64,000 nucleotides of DNA. Origin: Massilibacteroides vaginae (GTDB taxonomy: Bacteria > Bacteroidota > Bacteroidia > Bacteroidales > Tannerellaceae). Location of the stretch: the NCBI RefSeq assembly GCF_900178525.1, contig NZ_FXDJ01000007.1:124001-188000 (forward strand), read 5' to 3'. Shown here piece after piece: positions 36,105-44,187 of the stretch. Numbering within the stretch: the first letter of the stretch is position 1; each line of letters begins with the position of its first letter. The notes beneath the pieces are model-generated. The model searched no databases, had not been told where the DNA came from, and was given only the letters and a program-made list of their open reading frames with translations. Both the position numbers and the translations under genes were made by a program.

Positions 36105-37316
36105 ATGAGACAGACATTTAATGTGCTTTTCTTTATCAGGAAAACACGAACAGTGAAATCGGGAGAAACACCCATCATGTTGAGAATTTCCATTCAGGGA
36201 CAGTTGGCAGAAATCCAGTTGAAACGCACGGTAAAGCCTACCCAATGGAATCAGAAGAAAGAACGATGTACAGGCAAGGATGCCGCATCATTGGAGATTA
36301 ACCGTTATCTGGAATCGGTTAAACTTCGTTTGTTCGATATTCATCGGACGATGGAGCAAGAGGATAAACTTATCAATCCGTATGAAATCAAACGGAAGTT
36401 CTTAGGGTTGGACAATGAACATAAGTTATTCTTTGAGGTTTTTCAGGAGCATAACGACAAGTGCAGGGAACTTATCGGAAAGGATTACGCCAAAGTAACG
36501 GTTTCCCGCTTCGATACCTGCCTGAAGTATTTCCGCGAAATGGCTTTGAAGAAGTATCACATGAAAGATATTCCCTTGAAAGAACTTACCTATGCCATCA
36601 TTCAAGACTACATCCATTTTTTGAAAACGGAAAAGGATTTGCAGGAGAACACGCTTATCCGCTACATGAAAGCCGTTAAGAAGATTACTAATTTGGCGAT
36701 TGCCAATGATTGGATGAATAAGAATCCGTTCTCCAATATCCGTTTCCATGAACCGGAAGTGCATAAGGACTTTTTGACAAAAGAAGAATTGAATGTGCTT
36801 TGGAAAAAGACGTTTGAAATTCCACGTATGGAATTAGTACGTGATGCTTTCCTGTTCCAGTGTTATAGCGGGTTGGCGTTCATCGACCTGTCGGAGCTAA
36901 AGGCTGAACATATTGTGGAAGACAATCAGGGGAACTTGTGGATTCGCAAGGCGAGACAAAAGACTAATGTTATGTGTAATGTTCCGCTGTTGGATATCCC
37001 TATTCAGATTTTAGAGAAGTACAAAGAGCATCCGTTATGCAAGAAGAGCGGAAAATTATTGCCTGTTTTATCGAATCAAAAGATGAACAGTTACCTCAAA
37101 GAACTGGCTGATGTGTGCGGAATTAAGAAGAAGCTGACGACTCACACCGGCCGATACACATTTTCGACCGTGGTCACACTGGCTAATAATGTGTCGTTGG
37201 AAAACGTAGCGAAAATGCTGGGACATACCAGTACAAGGATGACACAGCGGTATGCAAAGGTGTTAGACCAAAGCATTTTGAGGGATATGCAGAATGTAAG
37301 GGAAAGCATGTTATAG
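36105..37316 (+). CDS. int: Tyrosine recombinase/integrase of the element
   Basis: A 403-residue site-specific recombinase with an N-terminal arm-binding domain (about 1-95), a SAM-like core-binding domain (105-205) and a catalytic domain (220-400). Seen catalytic residues: H347 and R350 (HTGR), H374 (LGHTS) and nucleophile Y383; lysine near 283-286. At the Arg-I position the sequence is CYSGLAFIDLSEL with Ser255 instead of Arg, as described for the CTnDOT integrase. It sits 231 bp inside attL and ends 6 bp into the convergent regulator gene. It would insert the element at the 3' end of tRNA-Phe. Confidence 0.93.
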   Translation: MRQTFNVLFFIRKTRTVKSGETPIMLRISIQGQLAEIQLKRTVKPTQWNQKKERCTGKDAASLEINRYLESVKLRLFDIHRTMEQEDKLINPYEIKRKFLGLDNEHKLFFEVFQEHNDKCRELIGKDYAKVTVSRFDTCLKYFREMALKKYHMKDIPLKELTYAIIQDYIHFLKTEKDLQENTLIRYMKAVKKITNLAIANDWMNKNPFSNIRFHEPEVHKDFLTKEELNVLWKKTFEIPRMELVRDAFLFQCYSGLAFIDLSELKAEHIVEDNQGNLWIRKARQKTNVMCNVPLLDIPIQILEKYKEHPLCKKSGKLLPVLSNQKMNSYLKELADVCGIKKKLTTHTGRYTFSTVVTLANNVSLENVAKMLGHTSTRMTQRYAKVLDQSILRDMQNVRESML

Positions 37317-37607
37317 ACTATCGTTATTGTATGCGGGTCGGAAACGTTCTTCCAAAATCTTTTTGATGTCGGATTCACGAAACAGGACTTTCCCCGGCAA
37401 CTGGATAAACGGTAAAATTCCGTTGTTGCGGTAGTCCTGTAACGTGCGCCGACTTAATTTCAGGGTAGAACAAAGCTCTTCGCTTGTCAGGTAGCGTTCG
37501 CCATCGAATAGCGGTTTGTTGTTTTTCAAGGCTTGTTCGATATGTGGCAACACATCGTTTAAGGCTTGCAAAAGTTTCCTGTTATCATCATTGGTATATA
37601 GTTCCAT
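37311..37607 (-). CDS. Helix-turn-helix protein, candidate excisionase
   Basis: A 98-residue protein with an N-terminal helix and a HTH_17-type winged motif (about 38-90: YLTSEELCSTLKLSRRTLQDYRNNG). Small proteins of this type next to integrases bind att DNA and steer the integrase to excision. It is convergent with int (6-bp overlap) and 4 bp downstream of a second, similar gene. Confidence 0.8.
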   Translation of the reverse strand: MELYTNDDNRKLLQALNDVLPHIEQALKNNKPLFDGERYLTSEELCSTLKLSRRTLQDYRNNGILPFIQLPGKVLFRESDIKKILEERFRPAYNNDSL

Positions 37608-37611
37608 CGGA

Positions 37612-37899
37612 TTATTGTTTAGCGTTGATACTACTTTGTTCCAACAAAGATTTTACTTCGGAAATCCGGTAGTAAGTTTTCTTTCCGAGTGTAGAAAAAG
37701 AGAGTTTGCCGCTTTCCCGAAGGTATTGCAAACGGCGAAGGGTAATGTTCAGGGATGCGGCAAGTTCCTTCCCTTCTATCCATTCCTGTTCTATAGGTTG
37801 GATATTGGAAGAAGGTTGCTTCGGAACCAATGAAATAATTTGCCGGAGTTTCTTTCTGAAAGCCTCGAAAGATTCACGTTCTATTGCTATTAAATCCAT
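37612..37899 (-). CDS. Helix-turn-helix protein, second candidate excision factor
   Basis: The ATG at 37,899 is chosen over a TTG at 37,932. The 95-residue product resembles the adjacent 98-residue protein in layout: N-terminal helix (FEAFRKKLRQIISLV), then a winged helix-turn-helix (about 43-90: GKELAASLNITLRRLQYLRESG). The pair is probably cotranscribed leftward and, with the integrase, forms the recombination module. Two such proteins are also needed for excision of CTnDOT-type elements. Confidence 0.78.
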   Translation of the reverse strand: MDLIAIERESFEAFRKKLRQIISLVPKQPSSNIQPIEQEWIEGKELAASLNITLRRLQYLRESGKLSFSTLGKKTYYRISEVKSLLEQSSINAKQ

Positions 37900-38061
37900 A
37901 TTGTTGACGGTATTTATTCGTTTTGCCAACAAATATAGAAGTTGAACAGACTGGTTTAAAGAATTGTCCGGCGGTGGTAGAGGGTGTAGGAAGTTGGCTC
38001 AATACTATTACACAAAATAAAAATTATCAAGAAGCATAAAAACCGCATCAAGCACTATGGG

Positions 38062-38069
38062 TATATTTG
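38062..38069 (+). promoter_or_regulatory. -7 element for the nucleoside phosphorylase/adenylyltransferase pair
   Basis: TATATTTG, 19 bp upstream of the phosphorylase ATG, matches TAnnTTTG. A -33 box is not clear. Confidence 0.55.
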
Positions 38070-38088
38070 CAAATTAAAACTTATTATT

Positions 38089-38862
38089 ATGACATTGATA
38101 AAACATAAATATCCTATTTTGGAGTATGATACTGTACGGGAAGCCATAATTCGCCCCAATAGAAAGGAGCTTTCGCCATTACCGAAAAAAGCGGTATTCG
38201 CTTTTTTATTGGATGAAATAGAACACTACGTGCAGACACATCAAGGTAACCTGATTGATGAATTTGAGACTATAACCAAAGTGTACCCCATTTATGAATG
38301 TGAGTATAAAAACGAAAAAGTTTGTCTTTGTCAGGCGCCTTTAGGAGCGCCAGCAGCGGTTCAGCTTTTAGAATATCTCATTGACAGAGGAGTAACACAG
38401 ATTATTTCTACGGGTTCCTGTGGTACATTGGTGGATATTCCTGAAAATGAATTTCTGGTTCCGGTGTCAGCATTAAGGGATGAGGGTATTTCTTATCATT
38501 ACCTACCACCTTCCAGAGAGATTGAAATATCCCAAAAAGGAATACAGGCTGTAGAAACAGCTTTGAATCAGGCCGGATTGGCTTTTGTGGAAGTAAAAAC
38601 ATGGACTACAGATGGTTTTTATCGGGAAACGAAAGAAATGATACGTTACCGCATAGAAGAAGGATGTCAGGTCGTGGAAATGGAATGTTCCGGTTTAGCT
38701 GCCTGTGCCGAGTTTCGGGGTGTCACTTGGGCAATAATACTGTTTACAGCAGATACCCTTGCAGATACAACTGCTTATCAGGAGAGAAACTGGGGAAAAG
38801 AAAGTATGTCTGTAGCCTTGCAACTGGCATTAGATGCAGTTGTTGTGATGAAAGATGATTAA
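38089..38862 (+). CDS. Nucleoside phosphorylase
   Basis: A 257-residue protein of the PNP/UDP phosphorylase superfamily: ISTGSCGTL in the phosphate/substrate loop, a central ALRDEG segment, and VVEMECSGLAA, the Met-Glu region that binds the ribose. Such enzymes cleave purine nucleosides or uridine with phosphate; which base is used cannot be read from sequence. It lies 27 bp upstream of the aminoglycoside adenylyltransferase and probably shares its mRNA. Why a resistance element carries it is not known. Confidence 0.85.
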   Translation: MTLIKHKYPILEYDTVREAIIRPNRKELSPLPKKAVFAFLLDEIEHYVQTHQGNLIDEFETITKVYPIYECEYKNEKVCLCQAPLGAPAAVQLLEYLIDRGVTQIISTGSCGTLVDIPENEFLVPVSALRDEGISYHYLPPSREIEISQKGIQAVETALNQAGLAFVEVKTWTTDGFYRETKEMIRYRIEEGCQVVEMECSGLAACAEFRGVTWAIILFTADTLADTTAYQERNWGKESMSVALQLALDAVVVMKDD

Positions 38863-38889
38863 AAAATCAACATTAAGGAGAGAATTTAC

Positions 38890-39687
38890 ATGAGAAATAA
38901 TATAAATCTTGAAAACGTGCCGAATCAAGCAATTCAGGCACAGGAAGTAATTGAAGGATTATTAGGAAATCAATTGATAGGAATCTATCTATATGGTTCA
39001 GCTATACATGGCGGTCTGAACATAAATAGCGATATAGACATTTTAGTCATTAGCAATCAGGGCTTATCGAAAACAACGAGAAACGAGTTGACTAAGCGAT
39101 TAATGCTTGTATCCGGAAAGATTGGATGCAAAAACAAAAGACCGCTTGAAGTCACTATAATTAATCAAAATGATGTTGTTCCGTGGCAATTCCCACCCAA
39201 GTGCGAATACATGTATGGAGAATGGCTAAGAGAGCAAATGGAGGCAGGAGAAATTCCTCAGGCAAGTCATAATCCTGATGTAGCAATTCTCTTGTGGCAA
39301 GCAAGAAAATATAGCTTATCTTTAAAAGGACTGGAAGTGACAAAAATAATTGAGCCAATACTGATGGCGGACGTCCAAAAAGCGATTGGCTGTTCTCTCC
39401 CTGAATTAATTGCCGGAGTTAAAGGAGATGAACGCAATGTGCTTTTAACGTTAGCCAGAATGTGGTTTACACTTTCTACAGGTGAGATTTGCCCAAAAGA
39501 TAAGGCAGCAGAATGGGTAATTCCCAAACTTCCAAAAAATCTTGCTACATTACTTGAGACAGCTCGAAAAGCCTATTTAGGTGAATGCGATGATTATTGG
39601 AACGATTTAGAAGCTGAAACAACTTCACTTATTTCCTTCATGAACAAGTCCATTGAAAATTTGCTTAATAACACGGACAATGCCTGA
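38890..39687 (+). CDS. Aminoglycoside adenylyltransferase, AadA/ANT(9) type
   Basis: A 265-residue enzyme of the streptomycin/spectinomycin adenylyltransferase family. The nucleotidyltransferase motif YGSAIHGGLNINSDIDIL supplies G36-S37 and D48/D50. Other family blocks: LEVTIINQNDVVPWQFP, YGEWLR, KGDERNVLLTLARMW, CPKDKAAEW and ARKAYLG. It would inactivate spectinomycin and perhaps streptomycin by adenylation. The start is preceded by AAGGAG at 38,875-38,880, an SD sequence unusual for Bacteroidota and suggestive of a Firmicutes origin. A terminator-like hairpin follows at 39,746-39,798. Confidence 0.88.
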   Translation: MRNNINLENVPNQAIQAQEVIEGLLGNQLIGIYLYGSAIHGGLNINSDIDILVISNQGLSKTTRNELTKRLMLVSGKIGCKNKRPLEVTIINQNDVVPWQFPPKCEYMYGEWLREQMEAGEIPQASHNPDVAILLWQARKYSLSLKGLEVTKIIEPILMADVQKAIGCSLPELIAGVKGDERNVLLTLARMWFTLSTGEICPKDKAAEWVIPKLPKNLATLLETARKAYLGECDDYWNDLEAETTSLISFMNKSIENLLNNTDNA

Positions 39688-39745
39688 CTTATTGAGTAGC
39701 TATCGAAGACGCTAATCAACGCTATAGTCTATTCTCTAAGATTAT

Positions 39746-39798
39746 ACCCTTTCGGGTGTTGATTTCATAAAAAGAGCATCAATAATACCTGAAAGGGT
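39746..39798 (+). terminator. Terminator-like hairpin after the adenylyltransferase
   Basis: ACCCTTTCGGGTGTTGAT (39,746-39,763) pairs, with one bulge, with ATCAATAATACCTGAAAGGGT (written as two parts: 39,778-39,787 and 39,788-39,798); GTTGTTTTGTTG follows. Confidence 0.6.
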
Positions 39799-39861
39799 GT
39801 TGTTTTGTTGAGGGGCGATTAAACTTTCAGTGAAAGAATCTATCTAATATCATATTTTTTA

Positions 39862-39955
39862 TACTTTTGCAAAATAATAGTAATACAATGTCTAAGTAGT
39901 ACCTACCCATACAATATCAGTGAGTGTTCGCAATTCTCTTTTTGCGAACTGATAT
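39862..39955 (+). promoter_or_regulatory. Promoter -7 box and leader hairpin of the second nucleotidyltransferase
   Basis: TACTTTTG at 39,862-39,869 fits the -7 consensus. Downstream, ATATCAG...GTTCGCAA (39,914-39,933) pairs with TTGCGAAC...TGATAT (39,942-39,955), a stem with a bulge and an 8-base loop, 66 bp before the start codon. It may be an attenuator or a transcript-stabilising leader. Confidence 0.5.
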
Positions 39956-40020
39956 TCTATTATTTTCTGATTTACCGTTCAGAATAATCAGTTTTGTTTT
40001 AATCGTTAATTTATTTTTTT

Positions 40021-40890
40021 ATGTATTCGAATTTGACTAGTAGCAAACAGCTATTATTAGATACTATTATTGAGGATTTGAAAGACATTCGCAATGTTTC
40101 GGCGATTGTCTTAGGGGGGTCGTATGCTGAAAAAATGGCTACTATTGCTTCCGACTTGGATATCGGAATTTATTATGAAAGGGATAAGCCTTTTGATATT
40201 AAAGAGATAGAACGTGTAGCCCAAAAGTATGCAATAGAAAATCCGACAGTAACCGATTTCTACCAATGGGGGCCATTTGTCAATGGCGGCGCATGGATAT
40301 CAACCTCACAAGGAAAAGTTGATTTTTTATATAGGAATATTAATCAAGTAGCAGATATAATCGAGAAGGCTAAACGCGGAGAATGGGAGAATTGTTATGA
40401 ACAACAACCGCCTTATGGTTTCTCAAGCATCTTTTGTTTGGCAGAAGTAGAAATTTGTGTCCCTCTATATGACCCTGATAATATTGTCCGGAAATTAAAG
40501 GATTCCATCAGGAAATATCCTCGGAAATTAAAGCAATCTGTCATAAGCCAATCTTTATGGTCTGCCGAATTTACCATTTGGCACGCAGATAGTTTTGCTC
40601 AAAAAAACGATATATATAATTTGACCGGCTGTCTGACGAGAGCTATAAAAGATTTGACGATGGCATTATTCGCTATAAATGAAATATATCCTCTCGGGGA
40701 TAAACGCGCTATCGATAGATTGGAAAAGGCTACTATAAAGCCTAATAGCTTAATGAGTAGAATTGACAACATATTATGTGTTAGTAAAACTCATCCTTCA
40801 AGTAATGTTGTGGAAATTAAAAAGCTATTCGAAGAAGTTGTAAATCTATCCGGTTCGTATCATTCACTATATCAACTATACGAAAAATAG
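40021..40890 (+). CDS. DNA polymerase beta-type nucleotidyltransferase
   Basis: A 289-residue protein. The N-terminal domain bears the motif LGGSYAEKMATIASDLDIGIYY (read in two pieces: G33-S34 and D45-x-D47); a helical domain follows (about 160-289). It resembles small-molecule nucleotidyltransferases (DUF4037-like) more than toxins of the MNT group. It could modify an antibiotic, given the neighbouring AadA-type gene, but the substrate is unknown. It has its own promoter and leader hairpin. I did not find features that mark it as a CD-NTase. Confidence 0.7.
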   Translation: MYSNLTSSKQLLLDTIIEDLKDIRNVSAIVLGGSYAEKMATIASDLDIGIYYERDKPFDIKEIERVAQKYAIENPTVTDFYQWGPFVNGGAWISTSQGKVDFLYRNINQVADIIEKAKRGEWENCYEQQPPYGFSSIFCLAEVEICVPLYDPDNIVRKLKDSIRKYPRKLKQSVISQSLWSAEFTIWHADSFAQKNDIYNLTGCLTRAIKDLTMALFAINEIYPLGDKRAIDRLEKATIKPNSLMSRIDNILCVSKTHPSSNVVEIKKLFEEVVNLSGSYHSLYQLYEK

Positions 40891-41103
40891 GGTGATACGT
40901 CAATTCTTGTAGTAACCAAATTGTTTAGTTTATGAGCTAACGCTTTCTGTACATATAATTTAGGGTAAGCCGGATTCTATTTCCAGCTCAAATTTATGGT
41001 GCCCTAATTTATGATACAGAATTTCAGTTATCAAATTTTAATAAATCGAGCAAATCACCATTTCATGTTGGTTTGTAGTTTATCATTTTAATAATTGAAT
41101 ATC

Positions 41104-41730
41104 ATGTGGCGTGTTTCTCAAACTAATTTGTTTAAAATATTATCCAATGAGGTTGCTATTAGCAATACGGCTTCCGAACTTGAGACTGCTTATGAAGAAT
41201 TTGTTGAAAGGTTAATATCATATTTGGATTCTGAAAATGATAATGTAGACCGAATCCGGACACTTAATTTAGTTTCTTTAGAGTTTGATATGATTAAGGC
41301 ATCAGAACTTGCATGTCGGGAAAAACGGGATGCACTGAAAGTTTTATATGCCGAGAAGGTCATATCTTTTGTTGGTAAAGAATTAGATTTAATCCATTAT
41401 CAGATGAAATATCCGAAATACTTTATTAAAGCAGGTGCAGTATGGAAATCTCCTTTGTTTTTAAATCCCGATATAATCAACCATGTTGATGTGATGGAGA
41501 ATATTTGCGGATATTACTATACAAAAGGAATCACAACTATGGACGGGCAAAGCATTTCGTTCAGTCAATTGACAAACGGTTTTGAGTTCCTTTTCAACTT
41601 TAAATTTGCAGATATTTATAAAAAGCGAGGGGAAGTTATCAAGCGTCAGCCTAATAAACGTACGGGATTCTTAAGTCAGATGACTGCTGCTATTGTGCAA
41701 GAAAGCAGAGAACAAGGTTATTACCCATAA
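41104..41730 (+). CDS. Short RteC-like protein
   Basis: The ATG at 41,104 is used (an in-frame TTG lies at 41,095). The 208-residue product has a C-terminal segment (about 125-200: VMENICGYYYTKGITTM to NKRTGFLSQMTAAI) that lines up with the C-terminus of the RteC protein at 11,416-12,261, including the RTxFL motif. The N-terminal part is shorter. It probably regulates excision or mobilization of this element. It stands alone between the nucleotidyltransferase and the helix-turn-helix gene. Confidence 0.65.
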   Translation: MWRVSQTNLFKILSNEVAISNTASELETAYEEFVERLISYLDSENDNVDRIRTLNLVSLEFDMIKASELACREKRDALKVLYAEKVISFVGKELDLIHYQMKYPKYFIKAGAVWKSPLFLNPDIINHVDVMENICGYYYTKGITTMDGQSISFSQLTNGFEFLFNFKFADIYKKRGEVIKRQPNKRTGFLSQMTAAIVQESREQGYYP

Positions 41731-41894
41731 TCTTTGTGAATTTAGGCTGAAGTAATTATCTAAATTTCAGCATTTTACAAATTAATTCTCGGGGAGTAGA
41801 TAGTCTATTCCCCGATTTTATTTTCACCGTTCTGCCGAATTTTGCTTCATCAATGCATTGAGAAAATTAGTATTAATCTCAAAAACGAAGCAAT

Positions 41895-42236
41895 ATGTAC
41901 ATCAACAATGATGATTTTGAAAAATGGATGGAACGGCTATCCAAAAAATTGAACGATATAGGCAAAGACCTGAAATCACTCGTCAACACCAACGAAGTTT
42001 TCGACAAGGACGAAAAGTTGCTCGACAATCAGGACTTGTGTTTCATGCTTAGATGCAGTAAACGCACCCTCCAACGCCACCGGAGCAACGGCGTTTTACC
42101 TTTCCTGCGATACGGGCAGAAAATCTACTATCGGGCGGATGATGTTCGTTCTTTCGTAAACGAACATTGCGATTATCGAACCATTCAGAAGTTTGAAAAG
42201 GATAATCCACCGAAAGAGCAATCCGAAGCGGAATAA
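41895..42236 (+). CDS. Helix-turn-helix DNA-binding protein upstream of mob genes
   Basis: A 113-residue protein closely related in plan to the one at 8,379-8,681: N-terminal helix (MYINNDDFEKWMERL), then LLDNQDLCFMLRCSKRTLQRHRSNG and a wing (YYRADDVRSFV). The C-terminal tail is charged. Such proteins are found before mobilization genes in Bacteroidales elements and may be accessory relaxosome or regulatory proteins. Confidence 0.8.
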   Translation: MYINNDDFEKWMERLSKKLNDIGKDLKSLVNTNEVFDKDEKLLDNQDLCFMLRCSKRTLQRHRSNGVLPFLRYGQKIYYRADDVRSFVNEHCDYRTIQKFEKDNPPKEQSEAE

Positions 42237-42317
42237 CGAAGGCTATATTCGGTTAGCCGCCTTGTGCTATGGCTCCGCATTTAGCAGGAACAACCTCGCC
42301 TCACGGCTCTGTTTGTT

Positions 42318-42414
42318 TCGCTAAATTCAGCAAGAGGGAACTGGACAAGTCCTGTTCTTCCCTCTTGCCCTGCGGGGCAAAGCCTTCGGCTTTAGCGGTT
42401 TAACTTAAACCGCT
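42318..42414. other. Candidate origin of transfer (oriT)
   Basis: In the 265-bp gap before the mobilization genes: an 11-bp inverted repeat GCAAGAGGGAA (42,330-42,340)/TTCCCTCTTGC (42,358-42,368), a short GCCC-GGGC hairpin, AAAGCC/GGCTTT and a 10-bp palindromic arm pair AGCGGTTTAA/TTAAACCGCT (42,394-42,414). Dense hairpins directly upstream of relaxase genes are typical of oriT. The nick site cannot be named. Confidence 0.5.
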
Positions 42415-42501
42415 GTAATAACACCTATAATAATCAATTTTAGTTTATTGCTTATTATCAGGTAATTAAATGAACGAATTTCTATAAAATTGTAATTACT
42501 C

Positions 42502-43089
42502 ATGCAAAATAACAGCAGGAAAACCATATTCACCACCGTTTCCATAGACAAGGAAACAGGTGGGTTAGTAGAAAAGATATGCAAACGCTATTCGCTGAAA
42601 AAAGCGGAAGTAGTGAAACTGGCTTTTCGGTATATCGACAAGGCAAATATCAATCCCGCCGACGCCCCTGAATCGGTCAAAGCCGAACTTTCCAAAATCA
42701 ACAAACGGCAGGATGATATTATCCGTTTCATTCGGAACTACGAGGAAAAAGAACTAAACCCGATGATACGGGCAACCAACTCGATAGCCGTCCGCTTCGA
42801 TGGAATAGTGAAGGCATTGGAAACGCTTGTTCTTTCCCAATTGGAGAAGAACCAAGAGAAATACAATGCCGTGCTGCAAAGAATCAGCGACAAATTCAGT
42901 GAACATGCCGACGTGATAAACAGTCAAGGTAAACACATCGGCGCATTAAAAGAAATCCAGAAAAAGGACAATGCTAAACTTTTGAAGTTGATTAGCCTTT
43001 ATGCGGAGTTGGCAGCTTGCGGAGTGATGGACGGCAAACGCAAAGAGAATCTGAAAGCGGAAATAACGAATCTGATAAACGAGAATTAA
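42502..43089 (+). CDS. Mobilization accessory protein, BfmA/BtgA type
   Basis: A 195-residue protein with an N-terminal ribbon-helix-helix-like region (TTVSIDKETGGLVEKICKRY, about 10-50) followed by a long coiled coil (about 70-170). This is the plan of BfmA/BtgA-type relaxosome proteins, which bind oriT. It ends 2 bp before the relaxase gene, so the two are a mob operon. Confidence 0.8.
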   Translation: MQNNSRKTIFTTVSIDKETGGLVEKICKRYSLKKAEVVKLAFRYIDKANINPADAPESVKAELSKINKRQDDIIRFIRNYEEKELNPMIRATNSIAVRFDGIVKALETLVLSQLEKNQEKYNAVLQRISDKFSEHADVINSQGKHIGALKEIQKKDNAKLLKLISLYAELAACGVMDGKRKENLKAEITNLINEN

Positions 43090-43091
43090 GC

Positions 43092-44051
43092 ATGAACATA
43101 GATTTTCCGCCACCATCCAACGGAGTGTATAACAATGCAGGCAGTAGCCGACAGTTAGCCAATTATTGCGAGCATGAAGATTTGCAGCGGATGGAGCAGG
43201 GAATCTATACAGAAGGATTTTTCAACCTAACGGATGATAATGTATATAAATCCCAAGTTGTAAAAGACATCGACGGGAATATCGGTCAACTCTTAAAAAC
43301 CGATGCAAAATTCTATGCTATACACGTCAGCCCATCCGAAAAAGAACTACAAGCGATGGGAAACACGGAGCAGGAGCAAGCCGAAGCCATGAAACGGTAT
43401 ATCCGTGAAGTGTTTATTCCCGAATATGCCAAGAATTTCAACAAAGGATTATCGGCAGAGGATATTAAGTTTTACGGCAAAATACATTTCAACCGTGACC
43501 GTTCCGACAATAATCTGAACATGCACTGCCATTTGATTGTAAGCCGTAAAGACCAATCGAACAAAGTCAAGATAAGCCCGCTAACCAACCACCGAAACAC
43601 CAAGAAAGGCATTATTACAGGCGGATTCGACCGTACAACCTTATTTGAGAACGTAGAAAAGGGTTTTGATAATCTATTCGGCTACCATCGGCAGCTATCC
43701 GAAACGTTCGAGTACTGCAACACCATGAAAAACGGCACGGTCACGGATAAATTACAGATGCAGGAACGGGAATTGAAAGCCCCCGAACAAGATTTTGCTG
43801 GCGAAAAGAAAAAGATTGTAGATGTACAAACAGATGAAAATATAAAAACGCAAACAAATAAAAATATAAAAACGTTTTCAGATACTTCAATACAACAGCA
43901 AATCAGTACAATAGTACAACATCAAACAAGTGAAAGCGGCTTATCTTCTTTGTTTTCTATACTTCCATCGGCTACGGATGTCAATCCGGTGGATGAGCAA
44001 CAACCACCGAAACCCAAGAAAAAGAAGAAACGAAGACCAAGATTAAGTTGA
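43092..44051 (+). CDS. Relaxase/mobilization protein, BfmC/BtgB type
   Basis: The start at 43,092 (MNIDFPPP) follows the mobA-like stop by 2 bp; the longer open frame overlaps the upstream gene. The 319-residue protein has a histidine cluster (KIHFNRDR and MHCHLIVSRKD; H132, H145, H147) of the metal site of HUH-type relaxases, and a very basic C-terminus (KPKKKKKRRPR). It nicks oriT and pilots the strand to a helper mating channel. No coupling protein is encoded, so transfer depends on a helper element. Confidence 0.85.
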   Translation: MNIDFPPPSNGVYNNAGSSRQLANYCEHEDLQRMEQGIYTEGFFNLTDDNVYKSQVVKDIDGNIGQLLKTDAKFYAIHVSPSEKELQAMGNTEQEQAEAMKRYIREVFIPEYAKNFNKGLSAEDIKFYGKIHFNRDRSDNNLNMHCHLIVSRKDQSNKVKISPLTNHRNTKKGIITGGFDRTTLFENVEKGFDNLFGYHRQLSETFEYCNTMKNGTVTDKLQMQERELKAPEQDFAGEKKKIVDVQTDENIKTQTNKNIKTFSDTSIQQQISTIVQHQTSESGLSSLFSILPSATDVNPVDEQQPPKPKKKKKRRPRLS

Positions 44052-44071
44052 TAAAGTTCAGACTTATATTG

Positions 44072-44187
44072 TGCCAAAAGTTATTTCCCGTCCAACTTCG
44101 GTTATTTCCCGCTCATGGCTTCCCTGCCCGTTTTGAAGGGCGGAAGCCCCACGAGAATAACCGATTGTCCGAGAATAACTTTTGGCA
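44072..44187. repeat. Nested inverted-repeat structure between mob operon and defence block
   Basis: Three nested arm pairs: TGCCAAAAGTTATT (44,072-44,085)/AATAACTTTTGGCA (44,174-44,187); TCGGTTATT (44,098-44,106)/AATAACCGA (44,156-44,164); GGCTTCC-GCCC (44,117-44,129)/GGGC-GGAAGCC (44,138-44,148). TTATTTCCCG is repeated on the left arm and CGAGAATAAC on the right. Only an out-of-place 70-codon frame overlaps it. It could be a terminator, a structured RNA or an end of an older inserted unit. Confidence 0.7.

Noticed and set aside
40021-40890. The nucleotidyltransferase as the CD-NTase of a type II CBASS with the E2-E1-JAB protein.
   Set aside because: It is 3.5 kb away, with its own promoter and the mob genes in between, and resembles small-molecule nucleotidyltransferases. 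Kept only as a low-weight alternative.
42502-44051. Complete conjugation ability of the 15.2-kb element.
   Set aside because: Only an accessory protein and a relaxase are encoded; no coupling protein or channel genes, so it is mobilizable rather than self-transferring.
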